Shown piece after piece: positions 16,171 through 25,013 of a stretch of 50,332 nt of DNA. The notes beneath the pieces were generated by a model. The model saw only the letters and a list, made by a program, of their open reading frames with translations, ran no database searches and was not told the DNA's origin. Each line of letters starts with the position of its first letter. Within the stretch, counting starts at the first letter, position 1. Origin of the DNA: a virus. The stretch covers positions 1-50,332 of the IMG/VR virus record IMGVR_UViG_3300042328_001042. The stretch is one strand, 5' to 3'. Made by a program: the position numbers and the translations under genes.

Positions 16171-17114
16171 CAACCGTTTATTATGATGAAGAACCCGTTG
16201 AATATGAAATGCTTGACGGGTTTCGCGCGTTTTCGTATAAACACATAGCATTGGGCGATGTAGATCCTATCTACGCAATGATTCGTAATTCCGCGTTAAA
16301 CTATAACGAGAAGAAACGGTTTATATTTTCTCATCTTATGGTTTACGATTTGAAGACCAGTATAGCGTTATCGGACATAAAAGATGATCAATTATATTAT
16401 GATAAGTTATTGTATTACTTCCAAGAAGCAAAAGTCGGCAAAGATAGAAAAGACGTTGCTTCCAGAGAAACCAATATAAAGTCTAGAATGTTTGGAACTC
16501 AACTTCCAAAGATGAGATTACGGTCACCGGAAGATTGGGTCGAAGATACTATACAAGCAACCCAATCTTCTAAAAGTTGGGGCGTAAGTTTAAAAACCGG
16601 TAAAAATATACCTACGTTTGGTGAATACTTCGCGTTTAAACTCGCCGACATGATCGAAACTATATTTGATGTAGATGAATACACCGTTACCTATAATAAA
16701 GAGTTCATAGACTCTATACCAAGAGGTTCGTTGACTGGGTATGAAATGACCAGAACAGGTTCGACTCATAAGTTTAGATCAAAAGAAGAAATAAGACGTT
16801 GTTCTTTAATGTCTAAGTTTTATAACATTCATTTAGAATTCTTTTCTTCGATTAACTGCCCGCACAAACCAAGCAGAGCGATAGGCGTTCAAGAAATAGA
16901 AACTTTGCTTTGCGATTACAGAAAAGTTTGTAAAGGGACTTTACTTTATGGCGATAAAGTCCTAAAATTAAAGGATGGTATAGAAGTTAACAAAAAGTTA
17001 GAAACTGCGCAAAGACTGTTGGTTGGCGCTCAACCGTTATTGACCAGAAGAACCGAGTTATTGGAACTTGGTATTATGAACATTAATGAAACGCATTGTA
17101 ATCATTGGAGATAG
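16164..17114 (+). CDS. second helical DNA-hypermodification protein, TTG start
   Basis: 316 residues. TTG at 16164 lies 3 bases after GGAGGA and overlaps the previous stop; no ATG fits as well. Helical, with conserved-looking blocks RSPEDWVEDTIQ, FGEYFAFKLADMIE, PRGSLTGYEMT and QEIETLLCDYRKVCKG. It shares layout with the preceding gene and is followed at once by the kinase gene. A role as transferase or pyrophosphorylase on a phosphorylated hydroxymethyl base is inferred from the island; no catalytic residue can be named with confidence. Confidence 0.6.
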   Translation: MLATVYYDEEPVEYEMLDGFRAFSYKHIALGDVDPIYAMIRNSALNYNEKKRFIFSHLMVYDLKTSIALSDIKDDQLYYDKLLYYFQEAKVGKDRKDVASRETNIKSRMFGTQLPKMRLRSPEDWVEDTIQATQSSKSWGVSLKTGKNIPTFGEYFAFKLADMIETIFDVDEYTVTYNKEFIDSIPRGSLTGYEMTRTGSTHKFRSKEEIRRCSLMSKFYNIHLEFFSSINCPHKPSRAIGVQEIETLLCDYRKVCKGTLLYGDKVLKLKDGIEVNKKLETAQRLLVGAQPLLTRRTELLELGIMNINETHCNHWR

Positions 17115-17115
17115 T

Positions 17116-17658
17116 ATGAAAAAAATTATAGCAGTCGGTGGCCGTCCAGGAACGGGTAAAACAACTTTGTTTAGAGAGTTCATTAAACAATACGAATGGG
17201 ATAAAGTTGAACCTAAAAAGTTAGTTCCAGCGTTGTACAACAAAGAATTGGATTTGTACATTCTTGGTAAATACGAAGAAGGCGATACTTTTGCCGGCAC
17301 AGACAAAATGTCGATGGCGTGCCAACCAAATGTACAAGAGTTTATCATTGAAACGACTTCTAACGTGTTATACGAAGGCGACCGTATATTTAACAAGTCA
17401 TTTCTTGAATTTGCATCGGAACAACCGAATGTCGATCTCAGCATAATCTATTTAAAAGTTTCAGACGATACGTTACAAGAACGGTATGAAGAACGCGGGA
17501 GTAACCAATCAGAAACTTTTTTGAAAGGCAGAGAAACTAAGTATAATAACATTTTATCTAATTTTGATTTAATGTCATACATTACAGAGTTTGAAAATTC
17601 GAACACAGAACAACAAACTATTATATTAAACTTTTTAAAATCAAAATTCGGCGTATGA
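17116..17658 (+). CDS. P-loop kinase resembling 5-hydroxymethyluracil-DNA kinase
   Basis: 180 residues from the ATG at 17116 (TTGGAGATAGT upstream). Walker A is GGRPGTGKTT at residues 8-17. TFAGTDKMSMACQP near 58-71, VLYEGDRIFNKSF near 88-100 and the C-terminal ETFLKGRETKYNNI near 134-147 agree with what I recall of phage 5-hmdU DNA kinases (ViI gp67, M6 gp54), which transfer phosphate to hydroxymethyluracil in DNA. The dioxygenase at 13684 could create that substrate. A general nucleotide kinase is the alternative, but the EGDRxFN block argues against it. Confidence 0.78.
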   Translation: MKKIIAVGGRPGTGKTTLFREFIKQYEWDKVEPKKLVPALYNKELDLYILGKYEEGDTFAGTDKMSMACQPNVQEFIIETTSNVLYEGDRIFNKSFLEFASEQPNVDLSIIYLKVSDDTLQERYEERGSNQSETFLKGRETKYNNILSNFDLMSYITEFENSNTEQQTIILNFLKSKFGV

Positions 17659-17659
17659 T

Positions 17660-19165
17660 ATGATTTGTAAACATTGCGGTAACGGTAATACCAATAAAAA
17701 CGGGAAATTTGTTCTCAACGATGGAACCATTAAATATCGTTATAAATGTAACGACTGTAACAAAACTTTCTCTACTACAGATAATTCTGATAAATTCGCA
17801 CCGGAAGTGGCGTTGACGAACAAACGATATGTAATTTCATCTGTGCAGAATAACACGGAAACCAATTATGATTTTTTGGCTTCGTTGGAGTTATATTGCG
17901 AACGTAATAAAGCGGAACTAATTATCATACCCACCGTCCACCAAGAAGTTTTATATCCGTTTCCGCTGATGTCTTGGGATTGCGACGAGAAATACCTAAG
18001 GCGCGAAAAGTTCAGTATGAATGGTATGGTGAACTGTATAGCTAATATAAAAATAAATGTTGCAGCCGAAAATCCGCTGGGCGGTTTAGATTCTTTATCA
18101 AAGGGTAAAACTCTAATAGTTCCTCATAACCAATTACAAATGAGATCATTACCGGTCGCGGTTGATGAGCATCCAGCGATTCTTTGCACAACTGGAACTA
18201 TCTCCGAACGAAATTACATAAAAAGTAAATCCGGCGAGAAGGCTGAGTTTAACCATTCGAACTCGGCTGTGTTTTTAGATTTCAATGATGATAGTTATCA
18301 TCTTAGAATATTGAACGGCGATGAGAATGGCGGGTTTTATGATATAGACGGTTATTATTTGGTCAATAAATTTACAAAATTGTCTGAAGTTGAAGCGTTG
18401 ATAACCGGAGATGAGCATGTAATCGTTAACTGTTCGGAAGTTTCCAACGCGACCTATCATGACGCTAAAAGTATAGTAAACACCCTTAGACCGAAGAAAA
18501 TTATTCGTCACGATGTGTTAGATTGTTTTACTATATCTCACCATCATAGAAAAGATAATTTTATACAATATTCTAAATTTATCAACAATATGAACAGTAT
18601 TGAAGAAGAACTAGCGGATACAATTAAATACATTGAAGAAACAACGCCGGAATGGTCTGAAACTTACATAGTTTCATCTAATCATCACGATCACCTCAAG
18701 CGTTGGTTGACGGAAGTTGATCCGAAAGTCGAACCTTGGAACGCAAAACTTTTTCATAAATTGACGTATATGATGTTAGATGAAATCGATAAAGCCAAAG
18801 AACAAGGTAAGTTTTTGGTTCCGGATCCGTTTAAACTGTACGTAGAAGACGGTGGAACTAAAATCAAATTTGTCGGGAGAAATCAATCGTTCAAAATTTT
18901 TGATATTGAGTTGTCGAACCACGGAGATAAAGGCGCAAACGGTTCTAGAGGTTCTTTATCGCAGTTCTCTAAATTTTCCGAAAAAGTTGTAATCGGACAT
19001 TCTCACACGCCTGGAATCAACAAAGGCGCGTATTCCGTCGGAACGAGCACTTCAAAGAATTTAGAATACGTTAGCGGACCATCGTCTTGGATGAATACGC
19101 ATTGCGTCATCTACCCTAATGGTAAACGACAATTGATCAATATAATTAAAGGAAGATGGAAATAA
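17660..19165 (+). CDS. zinc-ribbon metallophosphoesterase resembling phage T5 protein A1
   Basis: 501 residues. Residues 1-40 form a zinc ribbon (CKHCGN ... YKCNDCNKTFS) of the kind seen at the N-terminus of some transposases. The remainder carries calcineurin-like phosphoesterase motifs: TGDEHVIVNCSE near 250, SSNHHDHLKRW near 343, ELSNHGDKGANGSRGS near 414-430 and GHSHTPG near 450. The end (GPSSWMNTHCVIYPNGKRQ) matches my memory of T5 A1, required for second-step transfer and host DNA degradation. It lies two bases after the kinase gene, so it may use host DNA lacking the modification as target (inference). Confidence 0.72.
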   Translation: MICKHCGNGNTNKNGKFVLNDGTIKYRYKCNDCNKTFSTTDNSDKFAPEVALTNKRYVISSVQNNTETNYDFLASLELYCERNKAELIIIPTVHQEVLYPFPLMSWDCDEKYLRREKFSMNGMVNCIANIKINVAAENPLGGLDSLSKGKTLIVPHNQLQMRSLPVAVDEHPAILCTTGTISERNYIKSKSGEKAEFNHSNSAVFLDFNDDSYHLRILNGDENGGFYDIDGYYLVNKFTKLSEVEALITGDEHVIVNCSEVSNATYHDAKSIVNTLRPKKIIRHDVLDCFTISHHHRKDNFIQYSKFINNMNSIEEELADTIKYIEETTPEWSETYIVSSNHHDHLKRWLTEVDPKVEPWNAKLFHKLTYMMLDEIDKAKEQGKFLVPDPFKLYVEDGGTKIKFVGRNQSFKIFDIELSNHGDKGANGSRGSLSQFSKFSEKVVIGHSHTPGINKGAYSVGTSTSKNLEYVSGPSSWMNTHCVIYPNGKRQLINIIKGRWK

Positions 19166-19168
19166 TTC

Positions 19169-19196
19169 TTTACTTTTAAGAACATCGTAGTATACT
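19169..19196 (+). promoter_or_regulatory. early promoter
   Basis: TTTACT 19169-19174, 16-base spacer, TATACT 19191-19196. Confidence 0.85.
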
Positions 19197-19201
19197 ATAC
19201 T

Positions 19202-19223
19202 TGAGGTTGGTTGACAGACCTCA
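19202..19223 (+). promoter_or_regulatory. leader hairpin
   Basis: TGAGGT (19202-19207) pairs with ACCTCA (19218-19223) directly after the -10 box of the preceding promoter, so it would fold at the very 5' end of the transcript. It could stabilise the mRNA or bind a regulator. No T run follows. Confidence 0.5.
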
Positions 19224-19256
19224 TTCCTCATTTTACTAACTAATTATGGAAATATT

Positions 19257-19463
19257 ATGAAATTTCAAGCGAAACGCGATCAAATATTAGAATCAACTCG
19301 TTCCGGAGCTCGTATCCTTATTTTAGGCGTTGATCGTTCCGGAGAAGACAGTTTGCATTGGCCTGTTGAAATTGTGAATTTGTTTTCTGACGGAAACCCT
19401 ATGAAAAAGTCGAAAAGAACTGTATTCCATGATTCAATTCGACGTTGGTATGCGATTTCTTAA
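19257..19463 (+). CDS. small basic protein, unknown
   Basis: 68 residues, single-gene transcription unit between its own promoter and terminator. Contains RSGARILILGVDRSGEDS and a basic C-terminus. No family recognised. Confidence 0.6.
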   Translation: MKFQAKRDQILESTRSGARILILGVDRSGEDSLHWPVEIVNLFSDGNPMKKSKRTVFHDSIRRWYAIS

Positions 19464-19483
19464 CGGTTTATTATTGAACGACG

Positions 19484-19508
19484 AAGGGAGCCTCGGCTCC
19501 CTTTTTTA
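19484..19508 (+). terminator. Rho-independent terminator
   Basis: AAGGGAGC pairs with GCTCCCTT around a 4-base loop, followed by TTTTTT. It separates early from late genes. Confidence 0.92.
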
Positions 19509-19513
19509 TTGTT

Positions 19514-19521
19514 TATAAATA
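19514..19521 (+). promoter_or_regulatory. T4-type late promoter
   Basis: Exact TATAAATA directly after the terminator and 27 bases before the first virion-protein gene. Confidence 0.8.
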
Positions 19522-19547
19522 TATAAACATTTTCTGGTTTATAAACA

Positions 19548-19895
19548 ATGAAAACATTTAAAGAATTTTTAGAACTCCATATAACTGAAAATTTTATTGG
19601 CGAAGATGATATACCGTCAACAGAATATCTAACCGAAGAACATGAAAATGTTACATTAAATAAACCTTTTAGAACGCCAGGCGAGCGAAAAAAATTCGCT
19701 GTATATGTAAAAAATAGTTCCGGTAAAGTTGTTATCGTTCGTTTCGGCGATCCCAACATGGAAATAAAACGGGACGACCCAGAACGCAGAAAATCATTTA
19801 GAGCAAGACACAGTTGCGATACAGCAAAAGATAAAACTACCCCGAGATATTGGTCATGTCACCAATGGAGAGCATCTGCCAAGGTTGAAGATTAA
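19548..19895 (+). CDS. virion-associated protein with capsid-targeting-like N-terminus
   Basis: 115 residues. It starts MKTFKEFLELHITE, closely resembling the capsid-targeting sequence of T4 internal proteins (MKTYQEF type), and ITE fits the (L/I)-x-E cleavage rule of the T4 prohead protease. The C-terminal block, FGDPNMEIKRDDPERRKSF followed by RARHSCD...RYWSCHQW, recurs in many marine T4-like structural proteins as I recall. Late promoter upstream; TAATG overlap with the next gene. Role in the head is inferred. Confidence 0.75.
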   Translation: MKTFKEFLELHITENFIGEDDIPSTEYLTEEHENVTLNKPFRTPGERKKFAVYVKNSSGKVVIVRFGDPNMEIKRDDPERRKSFRARHSCDTAKDKTTPRYWSCHQWRASAKVED

Positions 19896-20722
19896 TGAAT
19901 GAATTAAATGATTTCTTAAAATTAATTGCCGAAGGTAAACAGGATTATAAGCAAAATGATCCTGTCGGTAAGAAATTGGAAGAAGTTAAAGAGAATGTCA
20001 AGACAGACTTAAATTCTTTGTTTGCGCAGTTATCTGAAATTGTTATCGAAGATCCGGTTTCTATAATCAAGGAAGACGATGAAACAGTTTTTCAACCTTC
20101 ACTTGAAGAAGTCAGTATACAGGAACAAGTGGCACAAGAAGAAGTACCCTTCCCCACGCCAAAAACAGAAGCTGATGCAATTGCGGCGTATGCTGCCAAT
20201 TTTAAGAATGCATCGTTCCAACAACCAGACGTTCCACGAGTTGATCCCACTATCAAGGCAGTGCAGGATAAACTTAAATTCTTGGAACAATGGGTAGGTA
20301 AAATATCGGTTGCTGGCCCAGGCGGCGGTGAAGTCAATTTAAGATGGTTGGATGATGTCTATAGACCCTCTATCTATGATGGTCGATATTTAAGATATAA
20401 CGATTCATTGAAGAAGTTCGAGTTTGCAGAAGTCAATCCTCATGATATTACTTACACCACTACATTAGTCACCACACCAACCTATACAGTCAATGGCCAA
20501 GATTATTATATTGGCGTTGATTATGCTGGCTCAGTTACTATCGCATTACCAACAACGCCAAGTTCAGGCAGAATGCTAATAATAAAAGATGAATCTGGTG
20601 ATGCAGAAAATAATCCAATTACTGTACTAGGTAACGTCGATAATGATGTGGGTGGATTTATCATTCAAATTAATAACGGTGCAATACAAATGATTTATAG
20701 AAATGGTTGGAGAATAGTGTGA
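19895..20722 (+). CDS. virion structural protein
   Basis: 275 residues. The start MNELNDFLKLIAEGK could also be a targeting segment (IAE). Residues about 30-80 are acidic and low-complexity, and from about 95 a helix leads into a Gly-rich, beta-predicted C-terminal half (DDVYRPSIYDGRYLRYNDSLKKF...), typical of fibre or head decoration domains in marine T4-like phages. Translationally coupled to the following gene. Confidence 0.65.
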   Translation: MNELNDFLKLIAEGKQDYKQNDPVGKKLEEVKENVKTDLNSLFAQLSEIVIEDPVSIIKEDDETVFQPSLEEVSIQEQVAQEEVPFPTPKTEADAIAAYAANFKNASFQQPDVPRVDPTIKAVQDKLKFLEQWVGKISVAGPGGGEVNLRWLDDVYRPSIYDGRYLRYNDSLKKFEFAEVNPHDITYTTTLVTTPTYTVNGQDYYIGVDYAGSVTIALPTTPSSGRMLIIKDESGDAENNPITVLGNVDNDVGGFIIQINNGAIQMIYRNGWRIV

Positions 20723-22611
20723 GTTACCTGTTTAAACCCTACGATGGCGAAATTAAAAATGATGTTGGTAATCCACTTCCAATATCAAAAGATATTAATG
20801 ATAACAGTTCAACCAATCCAATTTATGTTGACACGGGTTTAATTATTCCCACTAGCATTGAGATCAGTAATGACGCTGGTAATTCAATACCCGTTAGCGG
20901 TAAAGTCGCTATAGTGGATAGTAATGGTGATTGGAACGCTGCAAGTAAACCCGTTCATGTACAAGTAAACAATTTTCCAGCCAGCGTAGAAATTGCCAAT
21001 GATGCTGGCAATAGTATTCCTGTATCAGGTAAAGTCGCTATTGTTGATCAATATGGCGACTGGAACGCTCCCGATAAACCCGTGTATGTTGATGCTAATA
21101 TATCAAGTTCTATTAGTATCGCAGGTACTCCGTCATCAACAACAGCATTTGGTGAGTCTTACGGGATTACCATTACACCAGTTATTCAATTAGATAGTAT
21201 CTATGGTATTACTGATGAAGTAATACAAACCTATCATAATGGTACTGGATCTTCTGCTGGTGCGAATCCTTCTGATGCTTTATTTAAAGTTGAATGTGGT
21301 ACAAGTTTAGGTGGTTATGGTGTATTGCGTAGTAAACGATTCATCAGATATAGACCAGGTCAAGGCGCATTGTGTCGATTTACTGCTGCATTTACGCCTA
21401 ATGTAGCAAATACATCACAACGCGCGGGGTTGTTCAACGAAGAAAATGGTATTATGGTTGGCTGGAATCAAAGTCCAACTGGACCAAAATTCGGTGTAAT
21501 GAGAGCGACGGGTGGTAAAGCACATGTAACTGTATTGACCATTAATACAGCTCCTAATGCTACACAGACAGTTACGCTAACATTAAATGGCGTTCCATAT
21601 AGTTTTTCAATTGGTGCAGGTACTACTCAAGCAACTGCCGCAGCAATAAATTTACATGATGGTTATGTTGGTTGGTTAACAGATCAAGTTGATAATACTA
21701 TTGTATTTCTAAACAGTACAACTGGTCCAAATAACGGTGCATTCAGTTTTACTAGTACGGGTAACTGTACTGCTACATTCAGTACAAAACAAGTTGGTAT
21801 TGCACAGACAGAAAATTGGACATATCAAGACCAGTTTAATGTGGACAAACTAAATGGCGCTGGTCCGAGCGGTATGACTCTTGCTTCGCAGTATTTAAAT
21901 GTTTATCAAATCAATTATCGTTGGTTAGGTGCTGGTGAAATACGATATGCGATTGAAAATCAATTAACGGGCGATATGGTATTTTTCCATAAAGAACATT
22001 ATACCAATCAACACAATACTGCTCATGTTGCCAACCCAAGTTTTAAAATTGGTTATGTTTCTTATAACCTTGGTTCTGCAGCAAATGCGACAGTAACGGG
22101 CGTTTGTTTTATGGGCGCAATTGAAGGTGATATTAGACAGAATGAATTAAATCGTTCTACTAGCGTCAGTAAAAGTTCAATATCTCAAAATACAACCCAA
22201 CATTTAATGACCGTTCGTAATCCTTATATCACTAATGGTAAAGCAGGTGCGTTAAATGGTAATTATATTTTAAACGCCAAAGAGATCATCCTAAAAGATA
22301 TTTCTATCGCTACACAGGGTACTGATCCTGGTATTGTTTATTTGTTTTATGACGCTACATCATTTACAGGTACGCATAGCTACTATAGCCAACCAAAAGA
22401 TAATGGTATGCTTAGTACAGTGGTTGGCACATTAGATCCTATGGTTGATACTGCTATCTGTCGATTCGCGACTGCACTCAATGGCGAGGCGCAATATAAA
22501 TTAAGTGATTTTCGTATAGCAATACCACCAGGGAGTTCTATTAGTATTGCCATCAATTCTACGGCAAACTTATCAAGAGTATCCTGTGCATTGGTATTTT
22601 CTGAAGATTAA
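20719..22611 (+). CDS. large virion structural protein with N-terminal repeats, GTG start
   Basis: 630 residues. GTG at 20719 overlaps the previous stop (GTGA) with GGAG six bases upstream; the TTG at 20707 has no site of its own. Residues about 45-130 hold two copies of a unit with the core NDAGNSIPVSGKVAIVD followed by GDWNA, and a degenerate third (NDVGNPLPIS). The remainder is Gly/Thr/Asn-rich and beta-predicted, without cysteine-rich or enzyme motifs. A tail fibre, head fibre or decoration protein is likely. Confidence 0.7.
   Translation: MSYLFKPYDGEIKNDVGNPLPISKDINDNSSTNPIYVDTGLIIPTSIEISNDAGNSIPVSGKVAIVDSNGDWNAASKPVHVQVNNFPASVEIANDAGNSIPVSGKVAIVDQYGDWNAPDKPVYVDANISSSISIAGTPSSTTAFGESYGITITPVIQLDSIYGITDEVIQTYHNGTGSSAGANPSDALFKVECGTSLGGYGVLRSKRFIRYRPGQGALCRFTAAFTPNVANTSQRAGLFNEENGIMVGWNQSPTGPKFGVMRATGGKAHVTVLTINTAPNATQTVTLTLNGVPYSFSIGAGTTQATAAAINLHDGYVGWLTDQVDNTIVFLNSTTGPNNGAFSFTSTGNCTATFSTKQVGIAQTENWTYQDQFNVDKLNGAGPSGMTLASQYLNVYQINYRWLGAGEIRYAIENQLTGDMVFFHKEHYTNQHNTAHVANPSFKIGYVSYNLGSAANATVTGVCFMGAIEGDIRQNELNRSTSVSKSSISQNTTQHLMTVRNPYITNGKAGALNGNYILNAKEIILKDISIATQGTDPGIVYLFYDATSFTGTHSYYSQPKDNGMLSTVVGTLDPMVDTAICRFATALNGEAQYKLSDFRIAIPPGSSISIAINSTANLSRVSCALVFSED
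20857..21070 (+). repeat. imperfect direct repeat within the structural gene
   Basis: Two in-frame units of roughly 85 bases (from about 20857 and about 20983) encode nearly identical peptides with the core GNSIPVSGKVAIVD. Third-codon positions differ, so the duplication is old and held by protein selection. Confidence 0.7.
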
Positions 22612-22616
22612 AATTA

Positions 22617-22624
22617 TATAAATA
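22617..22624 (+). promoter_or_regulatory. T4-type late promoter
   Basis: Exact TATAAATA, 33 bases before the ATG of the nucleotidyltransferase-fusion gene. Confidence 0.8.
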
Positions 22625-22656
22625 ACTAATATAGATTACTTTATAGATGGAAACAG

Positions 22657-25011
22657 ATGAAACAATATAGACAATTCCTAAAGGAAATGCCTACCAAAAC
22701 AATCGTATTTGCTTTTGGTAGGTGTAATCCGCCGACAAACGGGCACGGACTACTTGTTAATGTAGTTAAACATATTGCTGATAATAACGAAGCAGATTAT
22801 GTTATCTATGTGTCTAGAACTCAGGATAAAAAGAAAAATCCATTGCCCGTTGATAAAAAGATTCATTATTTGAATCTAATGTTTCCGCATACCAATTTCA
22901 AACCCGCGACTGATAAAGAACGCACGTTCATAGAAGTTGCTAAATCATTAAACGCAAAATATAAAAATCTGATCATGATCGCGGGTTCTGATCGCATACC
23001 CGAATATGAAAAGTTGTTAAACAAATACAACGGTACAGAGTTTCATTATGATTCAATCCAAGTAATTTCTGCCGGTGAACGAGATCCAGATTCAGATGAC
23101 GTATCCGGTATGTCGGCATCTAAAATGAGAGCATATGCTACGTCCGGCGATTTTCAAGGATTTAAAAAAGGTTTGCCATCGTCCATGCGGGATATCGATG
23201 CCAAATTATTATTTAATGACATTCGCCAGGGTATGGATTTAGAACCAATCAAAGAACAATATAAATTAAATGTTGATTCTCTGAGGGAACAATATTTTAA
23301 TAAACAAATATTTAATATTGGTAATATAGTTGAATCCGATGATATTAAATACGAAATAATGGATAGAGGTAGTAATTATCTCGTTCTTATTAACTTAGAG
23401 GGCGATATTAGTCGCAAATGGATACAGGACGTTACTATGTCTGAAGAAACGCAACTATTTACAGATGTTCAGTTTGACAAGGTTGATTCTGAAACTGCTC
23501 CAACTGAAATAACATTTAAAGGTTATACAACAAAGAATCTACATAATGCTCCAGAGGCGTCAAATGCATTCATGAAAACCATTAACAATATGGGTTCTGC
23601 TGATCCACTGTCTGTATTAAACGCATTGAAAGCGACTGACTATTATCTTGGCGTTACAGTTGCTGATATATTACATGGCGGTTCAGAAGAACAATCTGAT
23701 TTATTAAAATGGTCTGACGCACATTTAAAAGCAAAAAGAGCATTGGATCATTGCGGCGAGTTTATAAATCATATTGAATATTGGCATCTATATAAAGACA
23801 AATTAGACAAAGCAGTATTTGCGGTTAGAATTAAATCAGATGCAGATCCTATACAAGATTTTAGCGAGAGCGTTATGCTGGATAAAAATAAAGATAAATT
23901 AAAAGTTGCTAAGATGATTGGTTCTATACTTGGCGTAGAAGACGCAGAGAAATTATCAAACCCAGAACAAATAGTTAATTCGGCGTTAAGAAAATCAAAA
24001 TCATTACCAAAAGATTCACAGAAAATCATCAAAAAGATGCTTAAACTGGCAGATGAAGTTGGTATTAAATATGATAAAAAAGCAACTAAAATTGATTTGA
24101 CAGAAGAGCAAGTTAAACTGGCTACGGAACGGGCAGAGCGTTATGGACGACGCTACCCTAATCCAATTGATGAACAATGGGTATTAAAAGAAGGTAAAGC
24201 GCCATCGATCGAAATGGATAAATCTAAAGTAGGACAAGTTGCTTCTCTTAGACCTGATGATGAACAGAAATTAACTAAACTCAATAAAATGGGTAAAGGC
24301 GAAGTTGTCGAACAAGGTATCCCAGCAGAGACCAAAAAAGAAATCGAAAATTATGCCAACACTGGGCATACTGATGGCGTAGTCAGAAAAGACGGTCAAA
24401 ATCAACCTGAATATACACACGTTGGCGCATCGTTGACATCTGATAATAATGACACTCTCGCGAGAATGAAGGCAAAAAAACTTCGCAATGAATCTAAAGA
24501 ATGTGATGATTGCGACGATTTTGATATGACTGATATCGACATTGATAAAGAGATTAATCAGTTAAGCGATGATGATTACTTAGAGGCGTACGATCCAGAA
24601 GAATTTAGTGTGGTTGATGTTGAGACCGGAGAAGAAGAAAAAGAAGAAAAACCAGTAAACGAAGAAGCACTGAATGAAGTTCTATCTAAAATAGAACGGA
24701 TGAAAGCAAAACTCAGATTTGCTAAAAACAGAGCAAAAATAGATAGAGCAAGAATGTTAGCGTTGAAAAAGCGCTCTGATTCTAAAACTATCAATAAACG
24801 AGCAAGACATTTGGCGGTTAATGTATTACGTAAAAAATTACTTAGAGGTAAAGATTTAAGTTCTTTATCTTCTGCCGAAAGAGATCGTATTGATAGAATT
24901 ATTGAAAAGAAAAAGAAAGTAATCGGAAGAATGGCGATGAAACTTACAACTAAAATACGCGATATTGAAAAAAATAGATTATCGCATAAGAATTTTACTA
25001 AAGGAAACTGA
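22657..25011 (+). CDS. virion protein: capsid-targeting N-terminus, nucleotidyltransferase domain, core-like C-terminus
   Basis: 784 residues. MKQYRQFLKEMPTK is targeting-like. Residues 15-190 are an HxGH-class nucleotidyltransferase resembling NMN adenylyltransferases: AFGRCNPPTNGHGLL (TNGH in place of HxGH), MIAGSDRIPEYEKLL, and GMSASKMRAYA in the ISSTxxR position. The centre is helical. The C-terminal 110 residues are highly basic and helical (RMKAKLRFAKNRAKIDRARM...), like prohead core proteins. Several L-x-E or I-x-E sites could be cut during maturation. The enzyme may be packaged; catalysis is untested because the signature is diverged. Confidence 0.72.
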   Translation: MKQYRQFLKEMPTKTIVFAFGRCNPPTNGHGLLVNVVKHIADNNEADYVIYVSRTQDKKKNPLPVDKKIHYLNLMFPHTNFKPATDKERTFIEVAKSLNAKYKNLIMIAGSDRIPEYEKLLNKYNGTEFHYDSIQVISAGERDPDSDDVSGMSASKMRAYATSGDFQGFKKGLPSSMRDIDAKLLFNDIRQGMDLEPIKEQYKLNVDSLREQYFNKQIFNIGNIVESDDIKYEIMDRGSNYLVLINLEGDISRKWIQDVTMSEETQLFTDVQFDKVDSETAPTEITFKGYTTKNLHNAPEASNAFMKTINNMGSADPLSVLNALKATDYYLGVTVADILHGGSEEQSDLLKWSDAHLKAKRALDHCGEFINHIEYWHLYKDKLDKAVFAVRIKSDADPIQDFSESVMLDKNKDKLKVAKMIGSILGVEDAEKLSNPEQIVNSALRKSKSLPKDSQKIIKKMLKLADEVGIKYDKKATKIDLTEEQVKLATERAERYGRRYPNPIDEQWVLKEGKAPSIEMDKSKVGQVASLRPDDEQKLTKLNKMGKGEVVEQGIPAETKKEIENYANTGHTDGVVRKDGQNQPEYTHVGASLTSDNNDTLARMKAKKLRNESKECDDCDDFDMTDIDIDKEINQLSDDDYLEAYDPEEFSVVDVETGEEEKEEKPVNEEALNEVLSKIERMKAKLRFAKNRAKIDRARMLALKKRSDSKTINKRARHLAVNVLRKKLLRGKDLSSLSSAERDRIDRIIEKKKKVIGRMAMKLTTKIRDIEKNRLSHKNFTKGN

Positions 25012-25013
25012 TA

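Noticed and set aside
5537-25011. A NAD-restoring pathway of the Nampt plus NMNAT kind formed by the phosphoribosyltransferase and the nucleotidyltransferase fusion
   Set aside because: The phosphoribosyltransferase is far shorter than Nampt and ComF-like in signature, and the two genes are in different expression classes 17 kb apart. Kept only as separate observations.
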